Both the position numbers and the translations under genes were made by a program. From Bacillus sp. 2B10 (lineage in GTDB: Bacteria; Pseudomonadota; Alphaproteobacteria; Sphingomonadales; Sphingomonadaceae), in assembly GCA_003946805.1 (NCBI GenBank), contig RPSH01000009.1, positions 52,171 to 116,170 on the forward strand: DNA of 64,000 nucleotides, written 5' to 3'. The notes below the pieces were generated by a model. The model was not told where the DNA came from, did not search any database, and saw only the letters and a list, made by a program, of their open reading frames with translations. This document shows, one piece after another, positions 19,431 through 28,497 of the stretch; positions within the stretch are counted from its first letter, which is position 1; each line of letters opens with the position of its first letter.

Positions 19431-21343
19431 GGCGTCTGATACTCCCTGCCGCGCTGGCCATTGCGGCGCCCGCAGCAGCGCAGCGGGCCGCCGACAATGC
19501 GGTGACCGCCGCAGAGGATGCGTTCGGAACGTCGATCGGCAACGAAACGATCGGCTTGTACGGCCCCAGCCAAGTACGCGGCTTCTCGCCGGTCGCGGCG
19601 GGCAACGTGCGTATCGAGGGCGTCTATATCGATCGGCAGGGTGCGATCCCGCAGCGGCTGGTGTCCGGCTCGACGATAAGGGTCGGCCTGTCGGCGCAAG
19701 GCTACCTCTTTCCCGCACCGACCGGGATCGTTGATTACAAGCTGCGCGGCGTGGGTGACCGGCCGCTGGTCAGCGTCGTCGCCGGCAGCTTCGCTTATGG
19801 CGCACCGACCTTCGAAGTAGATGCGCAACTGCCGATTGCGGGACGCACGCTGGGAGTGGCGGCGGGCGCTTCTTGGGCGCACGAGCAATATTACGACGGC
19901 TCCAACGCGCACTACATCCGTGCCGCGCTGATCCCGCGCTGGCGGCCGCGCGACGGGATCGAGGTCGTTCCATTCTATTCGATTTCGCTCGGCCGCGACG
20001 AGCAGGTCGCCCCGACCGTCATCGCCGCCGGCAACGTGGTTCCGCCGGAGGCACCCCGGCGGCGCTACTTCGGACAGCAATGGGCGAACAAGGACACACG
20101 AAGCATCAACACCGGCGTCATCGCCAAGGCGCGGCTTGGCAGCGACTGGTCGATCACGGCGGGTGGTTTCCGTTCGATCTTCGTCAACGAGCGCAACTTT
20201 GCTGAATTATTCACGGACACGACGGCAGACGGGACGACGACCGAACGGGTGATCGCCGATCCCGGCCAGCGCTATGCCTCCACCAGCGGGGAAGTGCGCC
20301 TAAGCCGCAGCATGATCGATGGGCCGCGGCTGCATGCGCTGCACGCGACCATCAGGGCGCGCTCGCTCGACAGCTTCTATGGCGGGGCCGCCCCGGCGCT
20401 CGACCTCGGGCCGCGTGAACTCGGCTTGCCGGTTCCGGTTGCGCCGCCTGTCGATCTCCGCTTCGGCACCCGTACTCACGATCGCGTGCGCCAAACGACG
20501 GTCGGCGTCGCCTATGAGGGGCGATGGAAGGGGGTGGGGGAGGTTGGCGTCGGCATCCAGCGGGCCGATTACAGCAAGACGATCGAACAGCCCGGCCTGC
20601 CACGTACGGGTACGATCGATCGGCCCTGGCTGCTCAACGCCAGCGCCGCCGCAACGATCACCGACCGTTTCGCCCTGTATGCGAGCTATGCCCGTGGGCT
20701 GGAGGAAAGCGGGATCGCCCCGGTCAATGCCGCCAACCGCAACGAAGCCTTGCCCGCCATCCGTACGCGGCAGGTGGACGGCGGAGTTCGCTGGGCGTTG
20801 CCGGGCGGCATGAAGCTGGTGGCGGGGGTCTTCGATGTCGCGAAGCCCTATTTCAACACCGACGAACGCAACGTCTTCACCGTGCTCGGCGACGTGCGAC
20901 ACCGTGGTGCCGAGTTCAGTCTGGCCGGCAACCCGACCGAGCGGCTGTCGCTGGTCGCGGGTGCCGTGCTGATGCAGCCGCGGGTTACCGGTGCCGCCGT
21001 CGACGACGGCCGGGTGGGCGCGCGCCCGTTGAACCAGCCTACGCGCACGCTGCGAGGCAATGCCGAATATCGCCCAGGCTTCGCACCCGGCTTCTCAGTC
21101 GACGTCGCTGTCGCGAACATCGGCAGCCGCTATGCCTCACGCGACAATGAGGTCAGCGTGCCGTCCTATACGCTTGTCGACGTCGGCGCCCGCTACCGCT
21201 TCCGCATCGGCAAGGCACCGGCGACGTTGCGCGTGCAGATGCAGAATGCCGGCGACGTGTTCGCCTGGAACATCGTCGGCAGCAACAGCTATGGCCTGAT
21301 GGACAAGCGTCGGGTCAGCATCTTCCTGCTGGCGGATTTCTGA
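19427..21343 (+). CDS. TonB-dependent receptor, second of the operon
   Basis: 638 residues from a GTG at 19427 (GTGA overlap with the permease 2 stop). The signal peptide is VRRLILPAALAIAAPAAA. The plug is atypical and short: NETIGLYGPSQVRGFSP, RIEGVYIDRQG and GSTIRVGLSAQGYLFPAPTG replace the usual plug motifs, and I see no clear TonB box. The barrel part has receptor-like strands (LYASYARGLEESGIAP, FNTDERNVFTVLGDVRHRGA) and ends in RRVSIFLLADF with the terminal Phe. It differs strongly from the first receptor, so the two probably recognise different forms of the substrate. Confidence 0.9.
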   Translation: MRRLILPAALAIAAPAAAQRAADNAVTAAEDAFGTSIGNETIGLYGPSQVRGFSPVAAGNVRIEGVYIDRQGAIPQRLVSGSTIRVGLSAQGYLFPAPTGIVDYKLRGVGDRPLVSVVAGSFAYGAPTFEVDAQLPIAGRTLGVAAGASWAHEQYYDGSNAHYIRAALIPRWRPRDGIEVVPFYSISLGRDEQVAPTVIAAGNVVPPEAPRRRYFGQQWANKDTRSINTGVIAKARLGSDWSITAGGFRSIFVNERNFAELFTDTTADGTTTERVIADPGQRYASTSGEVRLSRSMIDGPRLHALHATIRARSLDSFYGGAAPALDLGPRELGLPVPVAPPVDLRFGTRTHDRVRQTTVGVAYEGRWKGVGEVGVGIQRADYSKTIEQPGLPRTGTIDRPWLLNASAAATITDRFALYASYARGLEESGIAPVNAANRNEALPAIRTRQVDGGVRWALPGGMKLVAGVFDVAKPYFNTDERNVFTVLGDVRHRGAEFSLAGNPTERLSLVAGAVLMQPRVTGAAVDDGRVGARPLNQPTRTLRGNAEYRPGFAPGFSVDVAVANIGSRYASRDNEVSVPSYTLVDVGARYRFRIGKAPATLRVQMQNAGDVFAWNIVGSNSYGLMDKRRVSIFLLADF

Positions 21344-21350
21344 GACAGCG

Positions 21351-22247
21351 ATGGCACTTCTCCACGAAGCCTGCCGTCCTGGCCGCATCTGCGATCATTA
21401 TAGCGGCGTCTGCCACGGCACGTTGGGCGAGTTGTTCCAAGGACCGTACGATGACGCCGGGGCGATGCAGATCGCGATCATCTCACTGCCGATCCGCCGT
21501 TACAGCTGGGCGCATTTCGAGGCGGGAGTGCCCGGCGATTTGTACGATGAAACCGCCGACCGTCCGCGCTGCCGGCGCGCGATCGAACTCTTTCAGGCTC
21601 ACCACGGATGCGTCATGCCCGCCGGCAGCTGGAGCTTCGCCAGCGAATTGCCGTGCGGCAAGGGCATGGCCAGCTCCACCGCCGATATCGTCGCGACGAT
21701 CCGTTGTCTGGATGCTCTGCACGACACAGACAGCCGCGAGTTGGTGCCCGTCATCCTGCGTGCGATCGAGCGATCCGACAGTGTGTTCCTGACGGAGCAC
21801 GCACTCTACCTCAGCGGCGCGCAGCGACTGGTGCGATCCCTGCCTGACAATCCGGGTTTCCACGTCTGCTATCTGGACGACGGGGGTACCATCGACACGG
21901 AAGCCGTCACGGACCGGCTGATTAGTCACTATGAAGCGCATCGCGATGATTATGCGCGCATCCTCGATACGATGCTGGAGGCGTTCCGGCGGCGTGACCT
22001 GATCGCAATCGCCGCAGCTGCGACGCAAAGTGCGTCTTTGGCGCAGAAGGTAACGCCCAAACGCGCCTTTACCGCCCTGGACGCGGAGCGCGAGCGGCTC
22101 GGGGCCGACGGCATCGTCGTCGCCCATACCGGCAGCCTGATCGGCTATCTTTTCGCCGATCGCCCCGATCCACGGCGGCTGGGCGAACTCGCGGCCTTCT
22201 ACCGCAGCCTCGGCCATCGATGTTGCTGCGTAAGGACGGGGTTCTGA
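21351..22247 (+). CDS. GHMP-family kinase, PduX/homoserine-kinase-like
   Basis: 298 residues, eight bases after the receptor stop. The N-terminal GVCHGTLGELFQGP resembles the opening of PduX-type L-threonine kinases (CPASCGELIQG), and LPCGKGMASSTADI is the GHMP ATP-binding loop. It should phosphorylate the hydroxyl of a small substrate. Because the next gene is a cysteine-synthase-like enzyme of the kind that uses O-phospho-L-serine, the likely product is an O-phospho amino acid (serine, threonine or homoserine). The substrate itself cannot be read from the sequence. The Shine-Dalgarno site is weak. Confidence 0.85.
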   Translation: MALLHEACRPGRICDHYSGVCHGTLGELFQGPYDDAGAMQIAIISLPIRRYSWAHFEAGVPGDLYDETADRPRCRRAIELFQAHHGCVMPAGSWSFASELPCGKGMASSTADIVATIRCLDALHDTDSRELVPVILRAIERSDSVFLTEHALYLSGAQRLVRSLPDNPGFHVCYLDDGGTIDTEAVTDRLISHYEAHRDDYARILDTMLEAFRRRDLIAIAAAATQSASLAQKVTPKRAFTALDAERERLGADGIVVAHTGSLIGYLFADRPDPRRLGELAAFYRSLGHRCCCVRTGF

Positions 22248-22249
22248 CG

Positions 22250-23311
22250 ATGATGTTCGATCATATAGCCGACGCCATCAAGGCGCCAGCGGTCATCCGG
22301 CTTGCCCCGAACCTGTACCTCGCCCGGTTCGAGACGATGAAGGTATATTCGACGCTGGTCGCCGTGAAGACGCTGCTCGATCGCGGTCTTGTACGCCCCG
22401 GCGACACGCTGCTCGACAGTTCCAGCGGCATCTACGCCTATGCGTTGGCGCTGGCCTGCCACAAGTTCGGCATGAAGTGCCACATCGTCGGGTCGCAGAC
22501 GGTCGATCGCACCCTGCTCGTCCAGCTTCAGATCCTCGGGGCGACGGTCGAGCAGGTGCCGGCGCTGGCGACGCTGAAGCTCGACCAGAGCCGGCGGGTC
22601 GAACGGGTCGCGGAACTGCTGGCCGCGCATCCCGGCACGCACTGGATGCAGCAGTATCACGATGACATCCATTATCTCGGCTACGAACCGGTGGCCGCGC
22701 ATGTCGCCACCATGCTCGACGTACGCCGGCTGACGCTGGTGGGGTCGGTCGGGTCGGGCTGTTCTACCGGCGGGTTGATCACGGCATTGCGGCGCCACGA
22801 CCCGACGGTCGCGATGATCGGCATCCAGCCGTTCGGCAGCGTCACCTTCGGCAGCGAGCATGTCGCCGACCCGGGCATCATCATCGCGGGGATCGGCAGC
22901 TCGATCCCCTTCCGCAACGTGCGGCACGAACTCTACGATGCGATCCACTGGGTCTCGTTCGACGCCGGCATGGCTGGCGCCGTGGCCCTGCTGCGTGACC
23001 ACGGCATCTTCGCCGGACTGTCAAGCGGTTGCACCTATCTGGTCGGGCTGGATGAGGCGCGGCGTCACCCCGACCGTGACATCCTGCTGATCGCGCCCGA
23101 CACCGGCCATCGCTACATCGACGCGGTATTCGCGCGTCATAGCGAGGCGATACGGCCCGACGCGCTGGCACCCATCATGATCGAGACGCTGGACAAACTG
23201 GCGTTGCCTTGGTCGGCGCTCGCCTGGAACCGGCGGCAGTTCGGCGACGTGCGGGGCGCTTCTTTCGAGTTTCCCATGAACGAAGGACAGGAACCATGGC
23301 GCATCTGTTGA
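22250..23311 (+). CDS. PLP-dependent cysteine-synthase-like enzyme (SbnA-type fold)
   Basis: 353 residues from the ATG at 22250, two bases after the kinase stop. The probable PLP lysine is Lys31 in ETMKVYSTL; DSSSGIYAYALA replaces the TSGNTG substrate loop, GSVGSGCSTGGL is the phosphate-binding glycine loop, and SSGCTYL lies near the end. The family includes CysK, cystathionine synthase and SbnA, which replaces the phosphate of O-phosphoserine with an amino group of glutamate in staphyloferrin B synthesis. I infer a beta- or gamma-replacement on the product of the preceding kinase. The nucleophile is unknown. Confidence 0.85.
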   Translation: MMFDHIADAIKAPAVIRLAPNLYLARFETMKVYSTLVAVKTLLDRGLVRPGDTLLDSSSGIYAYALALACHKFGMKCHIVGSQTVDRTLLVQLQILGATVEQVPALATLKLDQSRRVERVAELLAAHPGTHWMQQYHDDIHYLGYEPVAAHVATMLDVRRLTLVGSVGSGCSTGGLITALRRHDPTVAMIGIQPFGSVTFGSEHVADPGIIIAGIGSSIPFRNVRHELYDAIHWVSFDAGMAGAVALLRDHGIFAGLSSGCTYLVGLDEARRHPDRDILLIAPDTGHRYIDAVFARHSEAIRPDALAPIMIETLDKLALPWSALAWNRRQFGDVRGASFEFPMNEGQEPWRIC

Positions 23312-24582
23312 TGCTGGAAAGCTGGGTGGGTGGGACGGGTCGGATCTTTCCGCCAGCTATCACCGCGCGCGGGCATCGCTACACGTTCGTGACCCGTAAC
23401 CGCGAGCATTATCGCGACCCTCATACGCGCGAGATCCATCCGGTCATCGATCATGCCGATCATGTGCTGACGACCGAGACGAACGACGTGCCGGCGCTCA
23501 TCGATTTCCTGCGTGCGCAGCACGCCATCCTGCAGTTCGATGGCGTTGTCACCATCTGCGATTATTATATCGACACGGTCGCGCAGGTCGCGCAGGCGCT
23601 TGGCCTGCCGCAGGGTTTTTCCTCGAACGTGGCCGCCGAACGCCGCAAGCACTGGGTGCGCGGCGCGATCGATCGCGCCGGACTGCCCAATCCGCGCTTT
23701 GGTACGGTGCATTCGTGGGAGGAAGCCGTCTCGATCGCCCGGGGGATTGGCTATCCGCTGATCCTCAAGCCGTCTGACCTCGCGTCCAGCGCGTTCGTTC
23801 GGCTGGTGCGCGACGAAGGAGAATTGCGCGCGGCGTTCGACGCGCTGGCCGCCTTTCCGCGCAACTTCCGCGATCAGGCGCGCGAGCCGTTGTGGCTGAT
23901 CGAGGCGTTCATGGATGGCGAGGAAGTCAGCGTCGAGGCCGTGACCTTCGCGGGCGAAACGACGATCCTCGGCATCACCGACAAGAGCATCACGGGCTTT
24001 CCGCACTTCATCGAGGACGGACACATGTTCCCCGCCGGCCTCGACGACGCGACAGGCGCGGCGGTTACCGCGCTCGTCGGCGATGTATTGAAGGCGGTGG
24101 GGCACGATCATGGGATCAGCCATACCGAGGTCAAGCTGACGCCCGATGGCCCGCGCATCGTCGAAATCAATCCGCGACCCGGCGGCAATTATATCGTTGA
24201 GCTTGTCGAGCGGGTTACTGGCATCGATCTGCTGGCGGTGCAGATCGATCTCGCGCTCGGTCGGCAGCCCGACCTGACCCGCCGGCGTAACGATGTCGGG
24301 AGCGCCGCGATCAAATTCCTGGTGCCGCCACGCGCGGGTACGATCGAGGCGATCGATCGGCGCGAGACGCTGGACTCGGATCCCGCGATCGCGCGCCATG
24401 CCGTGCCACCGATCGCCGGGATCGAAGTTCCGGCTGCGATCGATAACGGCTGCTACCTGGGTCACGTCGTGGCGGTCGATCCAGCTGGAGGCGATGCGCG
24501 CCGGCTGGCAGAAGCGGCCGTCGCTCGCCTTGACCTGCGCTACGCCGATGCGACTGCATCGCAACCGGGAGTTGCCGCATGA
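23296..24582 (+). CDS. ATP-grasp carboxylate-amine ligase
   Basis: 428 residues from the ATG at 23296, preceded by ACAGGAACC; it overlaps the PLP gene by 16 bases. ATP-grasp features are visible: the N-terminal domain (LLMLESW, then GVVTICDYYID), the ATP-binding lysine in YPLILKPSDLASS, and the metal-binding HTEVKLTPDG-PRIVEINPRPGG. Such enzymes join a carboxylate to an amine through an acyl phosphate. In this operon it probably condenses the amino acid made by the PLP enzyme with another amino or carboxylic acid. Unlike peptide-synthetase-based siderophores, no NRPS is present. Confidence 0.88.
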   Translation: MAHLLMLESWVGGTGRIFPPAITARGHRYTFVTRNREHYRDPHTREIHPVIDHADHVLTTETNDVPALIDFLRAQHAILQFDGVVTICDYYIDTVAQVAQALGLPQGFSSNVAAERRKHWVRGAIDRAGLPNPRFGTVHSWEEAVSIARGIGYPLILKPSDLASSAFVRLVRDEGELRAAFDALAAFPRNFRDQAREPLWLIEAFMDGEEVSVEAVTFAGETTILGITDKSITGFPHFIEDGHMFPAGLDDATGAAVTALVGDVLKAVGHDHGISHTEVKLTPDGPRIVEINPRPGGNYIVELVERVTGIDLLAVQIDLALGRQPDLTRRRNDVGSAAIKFLVPPRAGTIEAIDRRETLDSDPAIARHAVPPIAGIEVPAAIDNGCYLGHVVAVDPAGGDARRLAEAAVARLDLRYADATASQPGVAA

Positions 24583-25406
24583 CGGCCTCGTTCGAGCGGA
24601 CGACCGTCGATGCACTGATCCAGGCGGTGCTCGGCGGCGCCTTCGGCGCCGACCCGGCCGTCGTGCCGGTCATCGGCGTCTTCTGGGTAGCGCAGAGCAC
24701 GCGTTTCCCTGGCACCAGTCAGACCTATCGTAATTATTATCTGCTGCTTCGCGCGGGGGCCCATTTCGGAGCGTGTTGCGTCGAGCGGAACCAGTTCGAC
24801 GCGAGTATCGCCGACGAGTTGGCGGGATCGACGATTGCCGATCTGCTTCATGATGCGCGCCTTCCGGTTCGTATCGCGGCGCTGGACGCGTACCTCGCTG
24901 GTCAGCGGCCGCACGACGCCGACGGACGTTCGCAACGTGTCATGTTGCCCTTCGGCGATCCACCTACACGTGCCGTCGCCCGCGACGAGGCGATCGTCCA
25001 GCTTCTTCGGATTGCGCCCGGCACGAAGGTGGGGCTTATCGGTGTCGTTAATCCGCTGGTCGCGGCGATCAAGGCGCAAGCTGGCGTCTGTCTGCCGTGC
25101 GACTTCAACATGGAGCGGACGCAGGACGGACAGCCGGTCGTTGCCGACATGACCGGGGTGCTCGAAGAGGCGGATATGCTGCTCGTGACCGGCATGACCC
25201 TGGGCAACGGGTCGTTCGACCGGATTATCGCGGCGGCACGCCGGCGCGACGTTCCACTGGTCGCCTATGCCCAGACCGGCAGCGCGATCCTTCCACAATT
25301 TCTGGGTCATGGGCTGACCGCCCTGTCCAGCGAGCCGTTCCCCTTCTCGCAGTTCAGCGGTGATCCGACGCCCATTTACCTCTACCGGCACGATCATGGC
25401 GGCTGA
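24579..25406 (+). CDS. DUF4213/DUF364-like putative heavy-metal chelation protein
   Basis: 275 residues, ATGA overlap with the ligase. The C-terminal half has the DUF364 pattern: KVGLIGVVNPLVAAIKA, then LEEADMLLVTGMTLGNGSFD and VPLVAYAQTGSAILPQFLGH, a Rossmann-like fold; the N-terminal part fits the enolase-like DUF4213 module (TYRNYYLLLRAGAHFG). The founding structure of DUF364 led its authors to suggest a role in metal chelation or siderophore-type metabolism; the reaction is not known. Its place inside a biosynthetic operon with receptors supports a step in making or processing a chelator. Confidence 0.78.
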   Translation: MTASFERTTVDALIQAVLGGAFGADPAVVPVIGVFWVAQSTRFPGTSQTYRNYYLLLRAGAHFGACCVERNQFDASIADELAGSTIADLLHDARLPVRIAALDAYLAGQRPHDADGRSQRVMLPFGDPPTRAVARDEAIVQLLRIAPGTKVGLIGVVNPLVAAIKAQAGVCLPCDFNMERTQDGQPVVADMTGVLEEADMLLVTGMTLGNGSFDRIIAAARRRDVPLVAYAQTGSAILPQFLGHGLTALSSEPFPFSQFSGDPTPIYLYRHDHGG

Positions 25407-26619
25407 TGCTGTGTCGCTGGACGAGCGGGCGAGGCGGCGGGCGCTCAACGCTCTTCTCGTCTACACGTTCTTCATGGTGGCAGGGTTCACCATGGTGATG
25501 CCGCTCGTCGCGGTTCACTTCGTCGATCGGATCGGCCTGACCGCAGCGGCGATCGGTGCGGCGCTCGCGGTTCGGCAGATCACGCAGCAGGGACTTGCCG
25601 TCTTCGGCGGCGCGCTGGCGGACCGGATCGGCAACCGCCCGATGATCGTAGCGGGCGTGTTGCTGCGCGCCCTTGGCTTTGCGGCGCTCGGTTTAGCCAC
25701 AAATATGCCGACGTTGTTCGTTGCGATGCTCGTCTCCGCGCTTGGTGGCGCCTTGTTCGAGGCACCGTACCAGGCCGCTATCGCCAGCCTGACCACGGAC
25801 GCGAACCGAGCACGCTACTACTCTATCAGCAACACGATCAGCGGGATTGCCACGACCGGTGGCCCGTTGCTGGGGGTAGCGCTGTTGAGGTTCGACTTCC
25901 GCATCGTCTGCCTTGCGGCAGCAGCGTGTTTCGCCCTCAATGCCGTCGTCGCCTTGCTGCTTCCGCGCCTGCCGGTCCCAGCGGAGGCGCCACGTCTAGC
26001 TCAGGGCTTCCAACTGGTGTTGCGCAACCGCCCGTTCGTGCTGCTGACGTTGATAATGATGGGCTACTGGTTTGTTTCGGTCCAGATCAACATCACGTTT
26101 CCGCTGCTCGTCGTGCGCCTGACCGGCTCGGAAGACGGTATCGGCGTGATGTTCGCGTTATCAGCCGCAATGACGATCCTGCTTCAATACCCGGCGATGC
26201 GCTGGCTCGAACGGCGCTTGGCGACCGAACAAATCCTGATTGTGGGCGTGATCCTGATGGCGGTCGGCATGTCAGTGATCGCGTTCGTCGACAGCTTCCC
26301 AGCCTTTCTTGTCGCGGTAGCCGTATTTTCCTTCGGCACGCTCCTGACGCGCCCGACGCAGCAGACCATCACTGCGGGCCTTGCCGATAGAAATGCGTTG
26401 GGAACATTTCTCGGCTTCAATTCGCTGGCCATGGCGGTCGGCGGCGGCATCGGTAATTTCCTCGGCGGCTGGATGTTCGATATCGCTGGCCGGATAGCAA
26501 CTCCGATGCTCCCCTGGCTGGTTTTTGCATCGGTCGCCCTGTTCACCGGTCTTGCGCTACGCGCGCTTCTCCCCCGAGAGATGCCTGCGGCTTCGGTTAG
26601 CGGTACCTCGGGCGGCTAA
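25396..26619 (+). CDS. MFS exporter of the metallophore-type operon
   Basis: 407 residues from the ATG at 25396 (overlap of 11 bases with the DUF364 gene). Twelve predicted helices; the MFS loop motif is present as GGALADRIGNRPMIVAG between helices 2 and 3. It resembles the MdtH/multidrug-efflux branch of the DHA1 family. As the last gene of the operon it is the natural candidate to export the newly made small molecule. Basic start region (RARRRALNALL). No terminator hairpin was seen directly after the stop. Confidence 0.88.
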   Translation: MAADAVSLDERARRRALNALLVYTFFMVAGFTMVMPLVAVHFVDRIGLTAAAIGAALAVRQITQQGLAVFGGALADRIGNRPMIVAGVLLRALGFAALGLATNMPTLFVAMLVSALGGALFEAPYQAAIASLTTDANRARYYSISNTISGIATTGGPLLGVALLRFDFRIVCLAAAACFALNAVVALLLPRLPVPAEAPRLAQGFQLVLRNRPFVLLTLIMMGYWFVSVQINITFPLLVVRLTGSEDGIGVMFALSAAMTILLQYPAMRWLERRLATEQILIVGVILMAVGMSVIAFVDSFPAFLVAVAVFSFGTLLTRPTQQTITAGLADRNALGTFLGFNSLAMAVGGGIGNFLGGWMFDIAGRIATPMLPWLVFASVALFTGLALRALLPREMPAASVSGTSGG

Positions 26620-27218
26620 AATTGGCTTGGCGCGCGCCGCTGCCCGCCGTTTGTGAGTTCGGCGCTGCCGTACGGTCGGCTGTGCCTCATCCAGTTGCTC
26701 AACGATCTCGTCCATTTTTATCTGCGCATCCTGATCGACATCGCGCTAATTGATGTCGCCTATGGACAGGTCCGCGTGGCGATCCGGGTCGGACTACTGT
26801 CGAACATTAGTCTGACCGCTGCTAAGCTGGGCGGGAGGACGGGGTTAGAGGCCAATTCGACGGGTATCGCAGTTGAACCCAGTTCCAGCGCGTCCCACCA
26901 CGTCTGTGATTATATTGGGGTGCCGCAGGGGGTGGGTGCCAAAGTTCCATGGAGGAAATCGAGCGAGCACAACTACTTACGGTGCCTAAAGCCGAGCCGT
27001 CTCTGTCGCTCGAGTTCACCCAGTCAGGCGCTTCGCGATTTGCCGAAGCCATAACGGGTCTCGTTCCAGTCGCGGAGGAGCTCTAAGGTGATGCTCGATA
27101 TCATCGTATCGCGAGGGCGTGTCGCCGATCGTTCGGCCCAGACGATCGTCGGCGCGAGGCTTGCCGGAGCCGAGGCCAACTACTATGCCGCACAGAAGGA
27201 ACTCGATATGGCGGCATG
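26620..27218. other. 599-bp region without a confident gene
   Basis: No recognised gene. A 133-codon frame (26653-27054) shows no family features. A 45-codon ORF at 26949-27086 (MEEIERAQLLTVP..., core PSLSLEFTQSGASRFAEA) is faintly like the P1 domain of SecD-type proteins and may be a fragment. A further frame at 27091-27258 runs into the IS3 end. The region probably holds debris left by the IS3 insertion and rearrangement. Confidence 0.4.
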
Positions 27219-27235
27219 TGACGTGCTCCCCATTT

Positions 27236-28102
27236 TCAGGCCGCTGATAACTTAGCTTCGGTGTCCTCATGCCCGTGGCGTGGGCGGTTGGTAAACTCGG
27301 CGGGTGCCATGCCGCCAAGGCTGCTGTGCGGACGCACGGTGTTGTAGTCGGTCCGCCATGCCTCAATGATCCGTCTCGCCGCAGCCAGCGAGCGGAACAG
27401 GTGCTCGTTCAGACACTCGTCGCGCAAGCGGCCATTGAACGATTCCACGAAGCCGTTCTGCTGCGGCTTGCCGGGCGCAATGTAATGCCGCTCAACGCCG
27501 GTGTCCTAGCACCAGGCGAGCACGGCATGACTGGTCAGCTCGGTGCCATTGTCGCTGACCACCATGCACGGCAGCCCGCGACGCTCGGCGATGGCGGCGA
27601 GTTCGCGGACGACACGCCGACCTGATAATGAGGTGTCGACGATGCACGCCAGGCACTCCCGGCTGTAATCGTCGATGACGTTGAGGACGCGGAACCGCCG
27701 GCCGCAGGCCAATGCATCCGACACGAAGTCTAGCGACCAGCGCTGGTTGGATTCCTGCGGGATCGCCATCGGCGCCCGCGTGCCCAGCGCCCGTTTCCGG
27801 CCGCCACGCTTGCGCACCGTCAGCCGCTCTTCGCGATACAGCCGGTACACCTTCTTCAGGTTCATGCCCTTGCCTTCACGCCTGAGCAGGATTGCCAACC
27901 GGCGATAGCCGAACCGGCGACGCTCGTTGGCGAGCTCGCGCATCTGCTCGCGGACAGCATCGTCCTTCCCGCGAAGCGGCTCATATTGCCATGCCGACCG
28001 GTTGACCCCGATCAGCCTGCAGGCGCGACGCTCGGAGAAGCCGTGGTCGGTCATCAGCTTCTCCACCGGAGCGTAGCGATCCGCAGGCCGGGTCAGTTTT
28101 TT
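27236..28102 (-). pseudogene. IS3 transposase OrfB with in-frame amber codon
   Basis: The frame begins at an A6 slippery run (28097-28102 on the plus strand as T6), the usual site of -1 frameshifting from OrfA. It shows SERRACRLIGVNRSAW, the catalytic Asp in WSLDFVSDAL, and the second Asp in VVSDNGTEL. After VLAWC a TAG at 27506-27508 interrupts the frame; it resumes in the same frame with [19 protein letters not shown] and the catalytic Glu in [13 protein letters not shown], to the stop at 27236. Relatives have Gln at the amber site, so CAG to TAG is likely. Without readthrough the Glu is lost and the element cannot transpose by itself. Confidence 0.9.
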
Positions 28103-28356
28103 CCCAGCAGATCCTTCAGCGCCGACACGTCCAGCATCGACTCCGTCAGCAGCTTCTTCAGCCGCCGGTTCTCGTCCTCCAGCGTCCGCAACCGTGCCGC
28201 CTCCGACACGGTCATCCCGCCGTATTTCGACTTCCAGTTGTAGAACGTCGCATCGCTGATGCCGTGCTTCCGGCACAGCTCGGCGGTCTTTACGCCAGCC
28301 TCGTGCTCACGCAGCACGCCTATGATCTGATCCTCGGTAAAACGGCCTCGCCGCAT
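28093..28356 (-). CDS. IS3 transposase OrfA
   Basis: 87 residues, intact. Helix-turn-helix DNA-binding part (FTEDQIIGVLREHEAGVKTA, LCRKHGISDATFYNWKSKYGG) followed by a leucine-zipper-like coiled coil (RLRTLEDENRRLKKLL). It binds the element ends. The gene ends in GGA AAA AAC TGA, the standard slippery context that produces the OrfAB fusion by -1 frameshift. Confidence 0.95.
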   Translation of the reverse strand: MRRGRFTEDQIIGVLREHEAGVKTAELCRKHGISDATFYNWKSKYGGMTVSEAARLRTLEDENRRLKKLLTESMLDVSALKDLLGKN

Positions 28357-28436
28357 CGCTCGTCTCCATATGACGAGCTAACTTACCTATGGCATGATTT
28401 CCGGGGAGCACGTCACCGCCCCCGCCACAGGCGTAT

Positions 28437-28484
28437 GGACACCGAAGCTAGGTTATCAGCGGCCCGAAAACGAGGAGCAGGTCA
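28437..28484. repeat. Inverted end fragment of a second, related IS3 element
   Basis: These 48 bases match the left terminal 48 bases of the neighbouring IS3 (27219-27266) in inverted orientation, without gaps and with 43 of 48 identities by eye. They sit only 21 bases outside the right end of that IS. No internal part of the second element remains, so this is a solitary end left by a deletion. Confidence 0.85.
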
Positions 28485-28497
28485 AGGGGAACCGCGA

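Larger units (their letters stand above)
27219..28415 (-). mobile_element. IS3-family insertion sequence, complete ends, 1197 bp
   Basis: Terminal inverted repeats TGACGTGCTCCCC (27219-27231) and GGGGAGCACGTCA (28403-28415) are perfect over 13 bases. Both transposase frames are present and read leftwards. No target-site duplication is visible at the flanks, which suggests that one side was rearranged after insertion. Confidence 0.93.

Noticed and set aside
23137..24615. 492-codon minus-strand ORF opposite the ATP-grasp gene
   Set aside because: Antisense to a coupled gene with clear ATP-grasp motifs; its translation is His/Arg/Asp-rich without domains.
26653..27054. 133-codon ORF after the MFS exporter
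   Set aside because: No family pattern, no good ribosome site and irregular composition; treated as non-coding debris.
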